Positions 37,222-46,776 of a stretch of 64,000 nt of DNA are shown here, piece by piece; position 1 is the first letter of the stretch, and each line of letters opens with the position of its first letter. The stretch is from JAFCUW01 sp049898325 (GTDB lineage: Bacteria; Pseudomonadota; Gammaproteobacteria; Burkholderiales; Burkholderiaceae_D): positions 62,001 through 126,000 of the forward strand of contig NZ_JAFCXL010000008.1 in assembly GCF_049898325.1 (NCBI RefSeq), read 5' to 3'. Below the pieces are notes generated by a model. It saw only the letters and a program-made list of their open reading frames with translations, had not been told where the DNA came from and made no database searches. The position numbers were made by a program, and so were the translations under genes.

Positions 37222-39198
37222 TCAGTCGACCAATTCTGCTTGCAGGGCGATGGCGGCCGGCCGCCCCAGGTAATAGCCCTGCAGTTCATCGATCCCGCGC
37301 GCGCGCAGGCTGGCCAGCTGGTCGGCCGTCTCGACCCCTTCGGCGATCACGCGCAGGCCGTAGCGGCGGGCGATCAGCACCGCCGCTTCGATCACGGCCG
37401 CCGATTTCTCATCCATGTGCATGACGAAGCTCTTGTCGATCTTGATCGCATCGAGGGGGATTTCGCGCAGCCGCGACAGCGACGAGTAGCCGGTGCCAAA
37501 GTCGTCGAGGTGAATCTCCACCCCCATGGCGTGCAGGCCCAGCAGGGTTGTCAGCGCGCTCGCCATGCCGCGCTCGTCGAGGGCGCTTTCGGTCACTTCG
37601 ATCACCAGTCGCGCCGGCGGCAGTGCGCTGGCGGCCAGCGTGGCGGCAACCAGCTGGCAAAAATCGGCCTCGATCAACTGGCGGATCGAGGTATTGACCG
37701 CCACCTTCGGCGCCTCGCTGCCCTCGGCCGCTGGCGGCCAGGCGCGCGCCTGGTGGCAGGCCTGTTCGAGCACCCAGCGGCCGATCGACAGGATCGCATC
37801 GGAGCTTTCGGCCAGCGCGATGAATTCGTCGGGGCCGACGGCGCCCAGCTGGGGGTGGGTCCAGCGCAGCAGCGCTTCACGGGCCACCACGGCGCCGCTA
37901 TCGGCGGCAACGATGGGCTGGAACAGCAGGTGCAGCGAGTTGTCCTGGTGCGCATGCGCCAGCGCCAGCGTCAGCTGCAGCCGCCGCTGCAGCAGCTGGT
38001 ACGAGTGCGCGCAATAAAACGCGACGCGCCCGCGCCCCAGCTTTTTCGCGTCTGCGGTGGCGACGTCGGCGAAGATCAGGGCCTCGTGCAGATCGAAGGG
38101 GGCATCGCCGGCGTGCTCGAAGATGCCGACGCTCATGCCGATCTTGCGCGTGTGGGCGCCCGCGAGGTAAGGCGCCGACAGTTGCGCATGCATGGACTGG
38201 TAATCGTCGGCGCTGGCGCCGGCCTGGTCGGCGGGGCGGGTGATGCAGGCGACAAATTCGTCGCCGCCCCAGCGGCACACCGCGTGATCGGCCGCGCCGC
38301 TCGCTTGCGCCAGCGCGGCAATCACCTGCGCCAGCCGCTGCGATACGGCCTGCAGCAACAGGTCGCCGTGCTCATGGCCCATGCCATCGTTGATGTCCTT
38401 GAAGTGGTCGAGGTCGATGAAGATGATGCTCTTGTGGCGCTGCCCGTGGCGGTGGGCGTACGGGTAGCTCAGGAAGCCGCGCCGGTTGAGCAGGGCGGTC
38501 AGCGGATCGTGGTTGGCAAGGTATTGCAATTCGCGCGTGCGCTCGTCGATGGTCCGCTCCAGGTCGTCGTTGACGTGGGAGATCTGGCGGTTCTTGTCCG
38601 ATAGCTGCCGGATCAATTCCTCCTTGTCCGTGGTCAGCGTGAGCGTGTTGCGCAGCAATTTGACATTGTTGTTATGGCTACCGAGCATGACCACGATGAA
38701 TACCAGGCCAATCAGGCCCAGCACCTGGAGTTTTTCGTCAGGCAGCAGCAGCATCAGCACGCAAGCGGGCAACAGCAGCATGCCGATGTAGACCTTGCCG
38801 ACGATGGGCATGCTCGCCAGGGTGCCGGTGGCGCCCCCTGCCAGCGCCGACACGATGATCAGCAGCGAAAAGGTTTCGCCTTCGCTGAACGCGGGCAGAC
38901 CCAGGCACGCAATGGCCGCCCACAGCACGCCGGAGCCGAGCAGTCCCAGCGCCAGCATTGCCTGGTGCGACGCTGGCGGCGCGCCGTCCGGATGGCGCGC
39001 AAGGTGGCGCCGATACACCCTGTGGCCCACATACCGCAGCGCGCAGACGAGCAGCGAGAGCGTGATCCAGGCTGTCACCCAGGGCACGCTGGCATGGCGA
39101 ATATTGATGGCCAGCGCGGCAATGGCGGCCGCGTTGACGAGAATGCCCAGCGGATGGGCTTTTAATTTTTCGCGCCAGAGTTGTGTCTCGAAAATCAC
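37222..39198 (-). CDS. Membrane GGDEF-EAL protein (cyclic-di-GMP turnover)
   Basis: 658 residues from a GTG at 39198 preceded by CTGGAG; the frame extends to 39288, but those residues look non-coding. About six N-terminal helices (20-190) form a membrane sensor, then a coiled coil, a GGDEF domain with intact WGGDEF and an EAL domain with EALLRW, DDFGTGYSSL and a C-terminal VIAEGVET. No RxxD inhibitory site is seen before GGDEF. Both active sites look intact, so it could make or break c-di-GMP. It is convergent with the SQR gene with only 19 nt between them. Confidence 0.88.
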   Translation of the reverse strand: MIFETQLWREKLKAHPLGILVNAAAIAALAINIRHASVPWVTAWITLSLLVCALRYVGHRVYRRHLARHPDGAPPASHQAMLALGLLGSGVLWAAIACLGLPAFSEGETFSLLIIVSALAGGATGTLASMPIVGKVYIGMLLLPACVLMLLLPDEKLQVLGLIGLVFIVVMLGSHNNNVKLLRNTLTLTTDKEELIRQLSDKNRQISHVNDDLERTIDERTRELQYLANHDPLTALLNRRGFLSYPYAHRHGQRHKSIIFIDLDHFKDINDGMGHEHGDLLLQAVSQRLAQVIAALAQASGAADHAVCRWGGDEFVACITRPADQAGASADDYQSMHAQLSAPYLAGAHTRKIGMSVGIFEHAGDAPFDLHEALIFADVATADAKKLGRGRVAFYCAHSYQLLQRRLQLTLALAHAHQDNSLHLLFQPIVAADSGAVVAREALLRWTHPQLGAVGPDEFIALAESSDAILSIGRWVLEQACHQARAWPPAAEGSEAPKVAVNTSIRQLIEADFCQLVAATLAASALPPARLVIEVTESALDERGMASALTTLLGLHAMGVEIHLDDFGTGYSSLSRLREIPLDAIKIDKSFVMHMDEKSAAVIEAAVLIARRYGLRVIAEGVETADQLASLRARGIDELQGYYLGRPAAIALQAELVD

Positions 39199-39412
39199 GG
39201 TGGACTCCAGGATTCCAGGGGCCGGCGGCGGGGCGCCCGCTGCGGCCGACCGCCGGACAAGGCCCGGTGAAACGGCCCCGTACGGCACGCATTCGCATTC
39301 TATTTCCTGTTGGAAATAGTAACATGAATTGTTAATTTTGCTTCACAAAATTGTGTAAAGCGGGCGCGCCGGGGCGCTCGAACGGCGCCGCGGCGGCGTC
39401 CGGGCGCGGCGA

Positions 39413-39724
39413 CTAGATCACCACCACTTCACTGATCTGGATAAGGGGCGTCAGATTGGTGTAGTTGGCGACATCGTCCATGATCACCTTGGTATGGGGG
39501 CCGAAGCCGGCCTGGAATGCTTCGACCGAATCGAAAAACAGGTGGCCCATGGCGATGTAGGGCGCATTCGTGGCGGACCCGGCCGCGGCGGCCCGGTCGA
39601 TGGCATACGATTTGCAGTAGTCGCCCAACAGTTGCTGCACCATGGGCATGTGGCGGTCGCGGTAATACGCATCGTCGAAACGGGCGTCCGGGCCGTTGGG
39701 ATACATCACGCTCACCTTGATCAT
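39413..39724 (-). CDS. EthD-family small dimeric protein
   Basis: 103-residue ferredoxin-like-fold protein starting MIKVSVMYPNGPDARFDDAYYRDRHMPM. The YYRDRHMP segment is the EthD family hallmark, and the C-terminus has QAGFGPHTKVIMDDVANYTN. Family members have been tied to ether degradation and polyketide cyclisation, but most are uncharacterised. AGGAG precedes the ATG. It sits alone between a GGDEF-EAL gene and a chemoreceptor gene. Confidence 0.82.
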   Translation of the reverse strand: MIKVSVMYPNGPDARFDDAYYRDRHMPMVQQLLGDYCKSYAIDRAAAAGSATNAPYIAMGHLFFDSVEAFQAGFGPHTKVIMDDVANYTNLTPLIQISEVVVI

Positions 39725-39834
39725 CGTTTTATCTCCTGGTTGTGGATGGCTTACCTGCGCCAGCCATCGTGCGCCGAAAGGCGCCGCTTCGCAAGTTCGA
39801 TGTCGATGGCTGGCGCCGGCTGTCACCTAGCGCG

Positions 39835-41445
39835 CTAGCTGATGGCCGCACCGAGGCGGCGGGCGTGGGTGAGCAGCTCGTGGGCGGCGCGCGCCGAACT
39901 CTCGGCCGCCTGCGAATTGTGTTCGGTGGCGGCGTCGAGTTCGCCCATGGCATCCGATACCCTGGAGATGGCGCTGCTTTGTACATGGGTGGTGGCGGCC
40001 ACCTCGGTGGCCAGGCCGCCCACTTGCGAGCACGCCGTCTCGATGTCGCCAATGGCGCCGTGCATGCGCTGCAGTTGTTCGCCCGCGTTTTTCAGCTCGC
40101 TGTTGACGGTGGCGTTGACGCTGTCGACCTGGTCGACGATGCCGGTGACGGTCTCGGACAGCGAGCGCACTTCCATGGCGATGACGGCAAAGCCGGCGCC
40201 GGCCTGGCCCGCGTGCGCCGCTTCGACGTGGGCATTGAGGGCCAGGATCTTGGTCTGCATGGCGATCTCGCGCACCGCCTCCATCAGCGCCGTCACCTGG
40301 CGCGTGGCCGCGGCGATGCCGTCGAAGGCGCTGGTGACGTCGCGCGAGGCGGCGGTGCCGGAATCGACCAGCGCCAGCGCCTGCCGGGCCAGGTCCGTCA
40401 CCTGGTCGGACTGGCGCGTGGTCTGGCGCACGCCGCTGGCGATGCCGGCGATCGACTGCGACACGGAGGCGATGCTGGCCGCCTGCTGTTCCGCGCTGGC
40501 GCTGAGGCTCTCGCTGGTTTCCTGCATGTCGTTGCCGGTCGCCGTCAATACCGCCAGCCGGTCCTGCACGTCGCGCAGCACGCCGGCGGTGCGCATGGTC
40601 ATCTGGTTCATGGCGCTCGCCAGGCTGAGGATGGCCTGGTCGCCATGGTGGGTGAACTGCGCCAGCGGACGACCGCTGATGACCTGGCCGATGGTGCTGT
40701 TGAGCAGGCCCAGCGGCTGCAGGATGCGCAGGTTCAGATAGGCGAAGCCGACCCACGGCATGGCCGCGGCGGTGATGCCGGCGGCAACGGCCAGCCAGAC
40801 CGGCAGCCCGAGCAGGGGCGCCAGCAGGGCGACGCCCACCGCGCCCGACAGCACCGCGCAGCACGCCGCCAGCCGCGCGCCCACGGGGCGCGTCATCAGC
40901 CAGTACCAGAACCGCAAGGGGGCGAAACGCCGTACCGCCACCCCTTCGTGCAGGATGTAGGCGGCGCTGGCCATCGCCTGGCGCGCGCTGTCGGCGCGCA
41001 TCCGGGTGCCCCCGTCGAGTTGGCGATAGACGGCGATGGCAGCGTCCACCTCGTCGCGGCTGGCGCGCACCCGCACGCACATATAGCCCGTCACGCCGGT
41101 GCCATTGGCCACCGGCGTGACAAAAGCGCGCGACCAGTAGTAAGCGCCGTTCCTGCGCTGGTTCTTGATGATGCCCGACCAGGACTTGCCCTTTTTGAGG
41201 GTCTGCCAGATGTCGGCGAATACGGCGCGCGGCATGTCCGGATGGCGGATCAGCTTGTGGTCCTGGCCCAGCAGTTCGTCCGCCGTGTATTGCGTCGACG
41301 CCAGAAAGGCGTCGTTCGCGTAGGTGATGATGCCCTTCAGGTCGGTCCGGGTGATCAGCACATCGTCGTTCGACACCGCGAACTCGAGCTGGGGATCGCC
41401 GTAGTCGAGGCGCGATGCCAGGTGGCTTGTTGGCGTTTTGCTCAT
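39835..41445 (-). CDS. PAS-containing chemoreceptor (Aer-like)
   Basis: 536-residue methyl-accepting protein. The N-terminal PAS domain (VSNDDVLITRTDLKGIITYANDAFL; RHPDMPRAVFADIWQTLKKG; GIIKNQRRNGAYYWSRAFVTP) resembles the FAD-binding sensor of Aer. Two helices near 190-240 anchor it, and a signalling domain follows. The hairpin tip reads ILALNAHVEAAHAGQAGAGFAVIAMEVRSL rather than the usual AAVEAARAGEQGRGFAVVA, so residues that contact CheA/CheW differ. Start at 41445, after an open but unsupported upstream frame. Probably senses redox or energy state. Confidence 0.87.
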   Translation of the reverse strand: MSKTPTSHLASRLDYGDPQLEFAVSNDDVLITRTDLKGIITYANDAFLASTQYTADELLGQDHKLIRHPDMPRAVFADIWQTLKKGKSWSGIIKNQRRNGAYYWSRAFVTPVANGTGVTGYMCVRVRASRDEVDAAIAVYRQLDGGTRMRADSARQAMASAAYILHEGVAVRRFAPLRFWYWLMTRPVGARLAACCAVLSGAVGVALLAPLLGLPVWLAVAAGITAAAMPWVGFAYLNLRILQPLGLLNSTIGQVISGRPLAQFTHHGDQAILSLASAMNQMTMRTAGVLRDVQDRLAVLTATGNDMQETSESLSASAEQQAASIASVSQSIAGIASGVRQTTRQSDQVTDLARQALALVDSGTAASRDVTSAFDGIAAATRQVTALMEAVREIAMQTKILALNAHVEAAHAGQAGAGFAVIAMEVRSLSETVTGIVDQVDSVNATVNSELKNAGEQLQRMHGAIGDIETACSQVGGLATEVAATTHVQSSAISRVSDAMGELDAATEHNSQAAESSARAAHELLTHARRLGAAIS

Positions 41446-41659
41446 AGGTACACTTCCAGTGGGGCGGGCTGGCGGGACGGCGCAGCAGCAAGGTGGCCCT
41501 TGGGGAAAGGCCACGTGAATAGTTAACGAGCCATAATAATACTTCTTAATAAGAAACAAGTAGTACCGTAAGTAACTATTTCTCCAATCCGTGCACACGC
41601 TTGCCTGCGCACGCGCGGCCGCTGTGATCAGGGCGCTGGTGAAAGGCCAGGCCGCCCCA

Positions 41660-43381
41660 TCAGAACTCTTCCCACTCGGCGTTGCTGGTCGCTGCGTTGT
41701 TGCCGGTATTGCTGCCGGCTTTGCTGGCGATGCGCCTGGCCGGTGCCGGTGTGCTGCGCGGCGGGGCGGCGGCCGGGCGAGCCTGGGGGACCAGCGCCGC
41801 CGGCCTTGGCGTGGCGGGCGTGGGCAGCGCTGCCGATCCCAGCTCGAACACGCTGACGGCCTGTAACAGCACTTGCGCCTGATCCTGCAGCGCACCGGCA
41901 GCGGCCGCCGCTTCTTCCACCAGCGCCGCGTTTTGCTGGGTCACTTCGTCCATCTGGGTGATCGCTTCGTTGATCTGTTCGATGCCCATCGTCTGTTCCT
42001 GGCTGGCCGCGGCAATCTCGCTCATGATGTCGGTCACCCGGCGCACGCTGTCGACGATTTCCGTCATGGTGGCGCCGGCCTGGTCGACCAGCAGCGCGCC
42101 AATGTCGACCTGCTCGACCGACGCGCCAATGAGTTGCTTGATTTCCTTGGCGGCGGCGGCCGAGCGCTGGGCCAGGTTGCGCACCTCGCTGGCGACAACG
42201 GCGAAGCCGCGTCCCTGCTCGCCTGCGCGGGCCGCCTCGACGGCCGCGTTCAGGGCCAGGATGTTGGTCTGGAAGGCGATCCCGTCGATCACGCTGATGA
42301 TGTCGACGATTTTCTTCGACGATGCGTTGATCGATCCCATCGTCGTCACCACTTGCGACACCACGGTGCCGCCCTTGACGGCGATCGTCGACGCCGTTTG
42401 CGCCAGTTGCGTGGCCTGGCGCGCATTGTCGGCGTTCTGCTTGACGGTGCTGGTCAATTCTTCCATCGACGACGCCGTCTCTTCCAGCGAACTGGCCTGC
42501 TGCTCGGTGCGCGAGGACAGGTCCAGGTTGCCGGCCGAAATCTGGCTCGAGGCGGTGGCGATGGTGTCGGTGCCCATGCGCACTTCGCCGACGATCTTGA
42601 GCAGGCTGGCGTTCATGTCCTTCAGGGCCGCCATCAGCATTCCCGTTTCATCGGTCGACTTGACCTCGATGTGGCTCGTCAGGTCGCCCGCCGCCACCGT
42701 TCTGGCCACGTCGAGGGCGCGCACCAGTGGCGCCGAGACGAGGCGGGCGATCCACACGGCCATGACCAGGCCCAGCACCAGCGCCACGCCGATGCCGGCA
42801 AAAATCGCAGCGCGGGCGGTGCCATAGACCTGCGCCGCGTGTTCGCCGGCCGTCTTGCCACCCTTGTCATTCAGCTCGACCAGCTTGAGCAAGTCGGCGC
42901 TGGCGGTGTCGAACAGGGTCTGCGAGGCACCGTTGAGCAAGACCATCGCTTCGGTGCTCTTGCTGCTGCTTGACAGTTCCAGCAGTTTTTTGCTTTCGAC
43001 AAGGTAGGCGTTCCACGATGCGCTGAAGGTATCGAACAGCTTTTTCTCTTCGGGCGAGGCAATCAGCTTGATGTAGGCGGTGCGCCTGGCGTCGATGGCG
43101 GCGCCGAGCGTGGCGATTTTCTTGTCGATCACGGGAATCGCGGCAGCGTCAAAGGACGAGACGTGCTGCAGTTCGAGAATGCGGAAGTTGGAGGTGTCGG
43201 TATTGATGGCGGACGAGAGGATCGCCGACGGCATCGAGTTATTGACCACATCCTCGGTCGATGCATTGACCGCGCGCAGCTGGACAATGGCAAACAGCCC
43301 CAGTGCCGCCGTCATCGCCAGGATCAGCGATGAGTTCAGGATGAGTTTCCTGGAAATTTTGAGGTTAAGAAACCATTGCAT
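41660..43381 (-). CDS. Methyl-accepting chemotaxis protein with C-terminal tether
   Basis: 573 residues. An N-terminal helix (KLILNSSLILAMTAALGLFAIVQL) precedes a four-helix-bundle periplasmic domain, a second helix near 190-210 (AAIFAGIGVALVLGLVMAVWIA), HAMP, and a full signalling domain with the canonical ILALNAAVEAARAGEQGRGFAVVASEVRNLA. A Pro/Ala-rich linker ends in the pentapeptide EWEEF, which matches the xWxxF tether that recruits CheR/CheB. The ligand is unknown. It lies about 210 nt upstream of the PAS-type receptor gene on the same strand. Confidence 0.93.
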   Translation of the reverse strand: MQWFLNLKISRKLILNSSLILAMTAALGLFAIVQLRAVNASTEDVVNNSMPSAILSSAINTDTSNFRILELQHVSSFDAAAIPVIDKKIATLGAAIDARRTAYIKLIASPEEKKLFDTFSASWNAYLVESKKLLELSSSSKSTEAMVLLNGASQTLFDTASADLLKLVELNDKGGKTAGEHAAQVYGTARAAIFAGIGVALVLGLVMAVWIARLVSAPLVRALDVARTVAAGDLTSHIEVKSTDETGMLMAALKDMNASLLKIVGEVRMGTDTIATASSQISAGNLDLSSRTEQQASSLEETASSMEELTSTVKQNADNARQATQLAQTASTIAVKGGTVVSQVVTTMGSINASSKKIVDIISVIDGIAFQTNILALNAAVEAARAGEQGRGFAVVASEVRNLAQRSAAAAKEIKQLIGASVEQVDIGALLVDQAGATMTEIVDSVRRVTDIMSEIAAASQEQTMGIEQINEAITQMDEVTQQNAALVEEAAAAAGALQDQAQVLLQAVSVFELGSAALPTPATPRPAALVPQARPAAAPPRSTPAPARRIASKAGSNTGNNAATSNAEWEEF

Positions 43382-43862
43382 GGTAAGAAGGACTCCTGGG
43401 GAATGGCGCACCGCCGCGGCTGGCTGGCTGGTGCTGCAGGTGAAAAAATCGGCGCTGGCGTGGCCGAACGGGAGGTCGCGGGAGTGGGGCGACCGGGGAT
43501 TGAACTGGCCAAAGGAAAGCTCGCGCCCAAGGCGGGCCTTGTTTAAACATGCTTGTATTGTTCTCCTGCAGAAACTATTGTCTAGCACCAACTACACAAG
43601 GTCAACTAAGTTCGTCGCCCCGTAACAATGTTCCGGCCCTCGACAGCGCAAAGCGTTGTTATCCGGTGCGCTGTGCCAGGCGGTGGCGGCGCCCGCCGCC
43701 CGCTTGGGGATTGCCCCGTTGCGCGCCGCCCCTGCCGGCAGGGTAAAATGCCGCACCATTTTGCCCATCGCGCCGTGTCGACTCCCGTGACATGCGCGCC
43801 CCGATCCCACTTGAACAAGGCGCAGTCCGGCGGCTATCCACGCGCGTCGCTGCCAGCATTCC
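43382..43862. other. Intergenic region between divergent chemoreceptor and RIO kinase genes
   Basis: About 480 nt. The half next to the chemoreceptor is AT-richer (around 43540-43615) and may hold its promoter, though I find no convincing -35/-10 or sigma28 match. Open frames on either strand here have biased composition and no ribosome site. Nothing else is supported. Confidence 0.4.
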
Positions 43863-44705
43863 ATGAAACCTCCGAAACGCCTGGTCCCCCTGATCGACGA
43901 AGGCCTGATCGATGAAGTATCGCGCCAGCTCATGAGCGGCAAGGAAGCGATTGTCTACGTGGTGCGCTGCGGCGACGAGGTGCGCTGCGCCAAGGTCTAC
44001 AAGGAGGCCAACCAGCGCAGCTTTCACCAGGCGGTGGCCTACCAGGAAGGCCGCCGCGTCAAGAACAGCCGGCAGGCGCGGGCGATGGAAAAGGGCAGCC
44101 GTTACGGCCGCAAGATGGCCGAGGAGGTGTGGCAGAACGCCGAGGTCGACGCCCTGTACCGCCTGGCCGCCGCCGGCGTGCGCGTGCCCACGCCGTATGT
44201 CTGCTTCGAAGGCGTGCTGCTGATGGAACTGATCGTCGACGCCGACGGCAATGCCGCCCCGCGCCTGAACGACGTGCCGCTGACCGAAGCGCTGGCGCTG
44301 ACGTACCACGCCGCGCTGCTGCGCCAGGTGGTGCTGATGCTGTGCGCCGGCGTGATCCACGGCGATCTGTCCGAGTACAACATCCTGGTCGACGCCGACG
44401 GCCCCGTGATCATCGACCTGCCGCAGGCGATCGACGCGGCCGGCAGCTCGGTGGCGGGGGCGATGCTCGAGCGCGACGTGAACAATCTCGCCAGTTTCTT
44501 CGGCGTGGCCGCGCCCCAGTTGCTGGGCACCCGCTACGGCCTGGAAATCTGGAATCTGTACGAAGCGGGCCTGCTCACCCCCGAGGTGGCGCTGACGGGC
44601 ATTGTCGCCGTGCCCGAGACGCCCGCCGATGTGGGCGCGGTGATGCGCGAAATTGCGCTGGCGCGCGAGGAAGAGGCGGAACAGACAAGCTACCAGGGCA
44701 GCTGA
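43863..44705 (+). CDS. RIO-type serine protein kinase
   Basis: 280-residue atypical protein kinase of the RIO1 family. The nucleotide loop is LMSGKEAIVYVVRCGDE, the lysine strand CAKVYKE, the RIO flexible-loop region QEGRRVKNSRQARAMEKGS, the catalytic loop VIHGDLSEYNILVD and the metal site VIIDLPQAID. All catalytic residues appear present. Bacterial RIO proteins are found across proteobacteria with unclear targets, possibly in ribosome or stress physiology. It stands alone, followed by ompW after about 130 nt. Confidence 0.9.
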   Translation: MKPPKRLVPLIDEGLIDEVSRQLMSGKEAIVYVVRCGDEVRCAKVYKEANQRSFHQAVAYQEGRRVKNSRQARAMEKGSRYGRKMAEEVWQNAEVDALYRLAAAGVRVPTPYVCFEGVLLMELIVDADGNAAPRLNDVPLTEALALTYHAALLRQVVLMLCAGVIHGDLSEYNILVDADGPVIIDLPQAIDAAGSSVAGAMLERDVNNLASFFGVAAPQLLGTRYGLEIWNLYEAGLLTPEVALTGIVAVPETPADVGAVMREIALAREEEAEQTSYQGS

Positions 44706-44755
44706 GCGCGCGTGATCGCACTGTTTTGCGGCCAAACCTGCCAGCTGTGTCAGTT

Positions 44756-44769
44756 TTGATTCACATCAA
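44756..44769 (+). promoter_or_regulatory. FNR/Anr box upstream of ompW
   Basis: TTGAT-TCAC-ATCAA is a perfect match to the FNR/Anr consensus, 66 nt before the ompW start codon. Its position suits class I or II activation under low oxygen; ompW is a known FNR target in enterobacteria. Confidence 0.75.
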
Positions 44770-44834
44770 CGATTTGTGAATGGGAAATCAATAAGCTTGC
44801 CTTCGATGACAACAACACCAAGAAAGGCAACACC

Positions 44835-45443
44835 ATGAACAAATCCACCCTGACCCTGATGATCTCTGCCCTGTGCCTGTGCGGCACCGCCATGGCGCAG
44901 GAATCGCCATGGCTGGTGCGCGTGCGCGCCCTGCACCTGGCGCCGGCCGACAAGTCCGATCCGGTCGGCGGCGTTGGCGCCAGCGACCGCCTGCACGTGA
45001 GCGAGAAGTGGATTCCCGATGTCGACGTGTCCTATTTCTTTACGCCGAACTGGGCCGCCGAACTGGTGCTGACCTACCCGCAAAAGCATACCGTCACGCT
45101 CGACGGCGCATCGATCGGCACCTTCAAGCACCTGCCACCGACGCTGACGGCGCAGTACCACTTCCTGCCAGGCGCGACCATCAATCCCTACCTGGGCGTG
45201 GGCGTGAACTACACCTTGATTTCGAAGGTCAATCTGTTGAACGGCGCCGCCGGCCTCGAGCACGACAGTTTCGGCCTGGCCCTGCAGGCGGGCGCCGACT
45301 ATCGCATCGACGACCGCTGGAGCATCAACTTCGACGTGAAAAAAGTGCAGATCCGCAGCGACGTGAACATCGCCGGCGCCCGCGCCAGCCGCGTCAAGGT
45401 CGATCCGCTGATGCTGGGCGTGGGTGTCGGTTACCGCTTCTAA
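44835..45443 (+). CDS. ompW: OmpW-family outer membrane protein
   Basis: 202-residue eight-stranded beta-barrel. A signal peptide (MISALCLCGTAMA-QE) is followed by SPWLVRVRALHLAPADKSD, the usual OmpW opening, then FFTPNWAAELVLTYPQKHTVTLDG, LPPTLTAQYHFLPGATINPYLGVGVNYT and the terminal VGVGYRF with a C-terminal Phe for BAM recognition. OmpW proteins pass small hydrophobic molecules and respond to oxygen and stress. A perfect FNR box precedes it. AAAGG lies 8-9 nt before the ATG. Confidence 0.93.
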   Translation: MNKSTLTLMISALCLCGTAMAQESPWLVRVRALHLAPADKSDPVGGVGASDRLHVSEKWIPDVDVSYFFTPNWAAELVLTYPQKHTVTLDGASIGTFKHLPPTLTAQYHFLPGATINPYLGVGVNYTLISKVNLLNGAAGLEHDSFGLALQAGADYRIDDRWSINFDVKKVQIRSDVNIAGARASRVKVDPLMLGVGVGYRF

Positions 45444-45444
45444 A

Positions 45445-46776
45445 TCAAGTACCGGCCCCAAGTGCCGGCAGCACGGTACCGCGCACTTCGCCAAAGCCGA
45501 TGCGCGGGCGGCCGGGCGCCTCGGCCCAGCCGCGCATGACGACGCTGTCGCCGTCTTCCAGGAAGGTGCGCGTTTCGCCGGCGACGCGGATTGTCTGCTT
45601 GCCGCCGGCCGTCAGTTCCAGCAGCGAGCCCGCTTCGGCCGCGGTCGGCCCCGACTGGGTGCCCGATCCCAGCAAGTCACCTGCCTGCAGGTTGCAGCCA
45701 TTGACCGTGTGATGCGCCACCAGTTGCGACACGGTCCAGTACGAATGCCGGAAGTTCGACAGCGACACCCGCGCAGGCGGCGTGCCGGCGCCGCGCATGG
45801 CGGCCGTTTCGATCGCCACTTCCAGCGTGATGTCGAAGGCGCCGGCACTGCGCACTTGCGGCGCGTCCAGGTAGGGCAGCGGCTGCGGATCGGCGCCGTC
45901 GCGCGTCCAGGCGGCGCGGTAGGGCGCCAGCGCTTCGAGCGTCACCACCCACGGTGAAATCGTCGAGGCAAAATTCTTCGACAGGAAAGGCCCCAGCGGC
46001 TGGTATTCCCACGCCTGCAGGTCGCGCGCCGACCAGTCGTTGAGCAGGCACAGGCCGAACACCGCCTGCTCGGCCTGGCCGATGTCGATCGGCTCGCCCG
46101 GCGCATTGCCGGCGCCGATGAAAATCCCGATCTCCATTTCATAGTCGAGCCGCTTGCACGGACCGAAGTCGGGCGCCACCGCCCCCGGCGCCCGGGTCTG
46201 GCCCCGTGGACGGGGAAAGCACTGGCCGCTCACGCCGATCGACGAGGCGCGCCCGTGATAGCCGATCGGCACCCACTTGTAGTTGGGCAGCAGCGGCTCG
46301 TCCGGGCGGAACAGTTTGCCGACGGCGCTGGCGTGGTGGATCGAGGTGTAGAAATCGGTGTAGTCGCCGATGCGGGCGGGCAGGGCGTAGTCGGCATCGG
46401 CCTGCGCCACCAGCACCGCGGGCAGCGGCGGGGCGCCCTCGCGCAACAGGCCCGACAAAGCCAGCCGCAGCGCCGACCAGGCCTGCGGGCCCAGCGCCAT
46501 CAGGGCGTTCAGGCTGGCCTGGCCGACGATGGCGTGGCGCACGGCCGGGTCGAGCCCGGCCAGGGCGCCTTCGCCGGCGGCGGCGTCGATGTCGACTATG
46601 TGCGCGCCGATGGCCACGCCGATGCGCAGCGCTTGCCCGCTGCCAGCGCGGCGGAACACGCAAAACGGCAGGTTCTGGATGGGGAAATCGGTGGCGTCGT
46701 GCCGGCTCGAGGCGACCCAGCTGCGCAGGGCCGGGTCGTGGGTGGCGTTGAGTGCCGGCTGCGCGGTGGTGTTCAT
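45445..46776 (-). CDS. fahA: Fumarylacetoacetase
   Basis: Final step of tyrosine breakdown: fumarylacetoacetate is hydrolysed to fumarate and acetoacetate. The 443-residue protein has the N-terminal SH3-like part (FPIQNLPFCVFRR) and the C-terminal FAH fold with DFYTSIHHASAVGKLFRP, PIGYHGRASSI, CKRLDYEMEIGIFIG, NDWSARDLQAWEY and GDSVVMRGW. The ATG at 46776 overlaps the hmgA stop by 4 nt, so they are co-translated. GGAG precedes it. Confidence 0.95.
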   Translation of the reverse strand: MNTTAQPALNATHDPALRSWVASSRHDATDFPIQNLPFCVFRRAGSGQALRIGVAIGAHIVDIDAAAGEGALAGLDPAVRHAIVGQASLNALMALGPQAWSALRLALSGLLREGAPPLPAVLVAQADADYALPARIGDYTDFYTSIHHASAVGKLFRPDEPLLPNYKWVPIGYHGRASSIGVSGQCFPRPRGQTRAPGAVAPDFGPCKRLDYEMEIGIFIGAGNAPGEPIDIGQAEQAVFGLCLLNDWSARDLQAWEYQPLGPFLSKNFASTISPWVVTLEALAPYRAAWTRDGADPQPLPYLDAPQVRSAGAFDITLEVAIETAAMRGAGTPPARVSLSNFRHSYWTVSQLVAHHTVNGCNLQAGDLLGSGTQSGPTAAEAGSLLELTAGGKQTIRVAGETRTFLEDGDSVVMRGWAEAPGRPRIGFGEVRGTVLPALGAGT

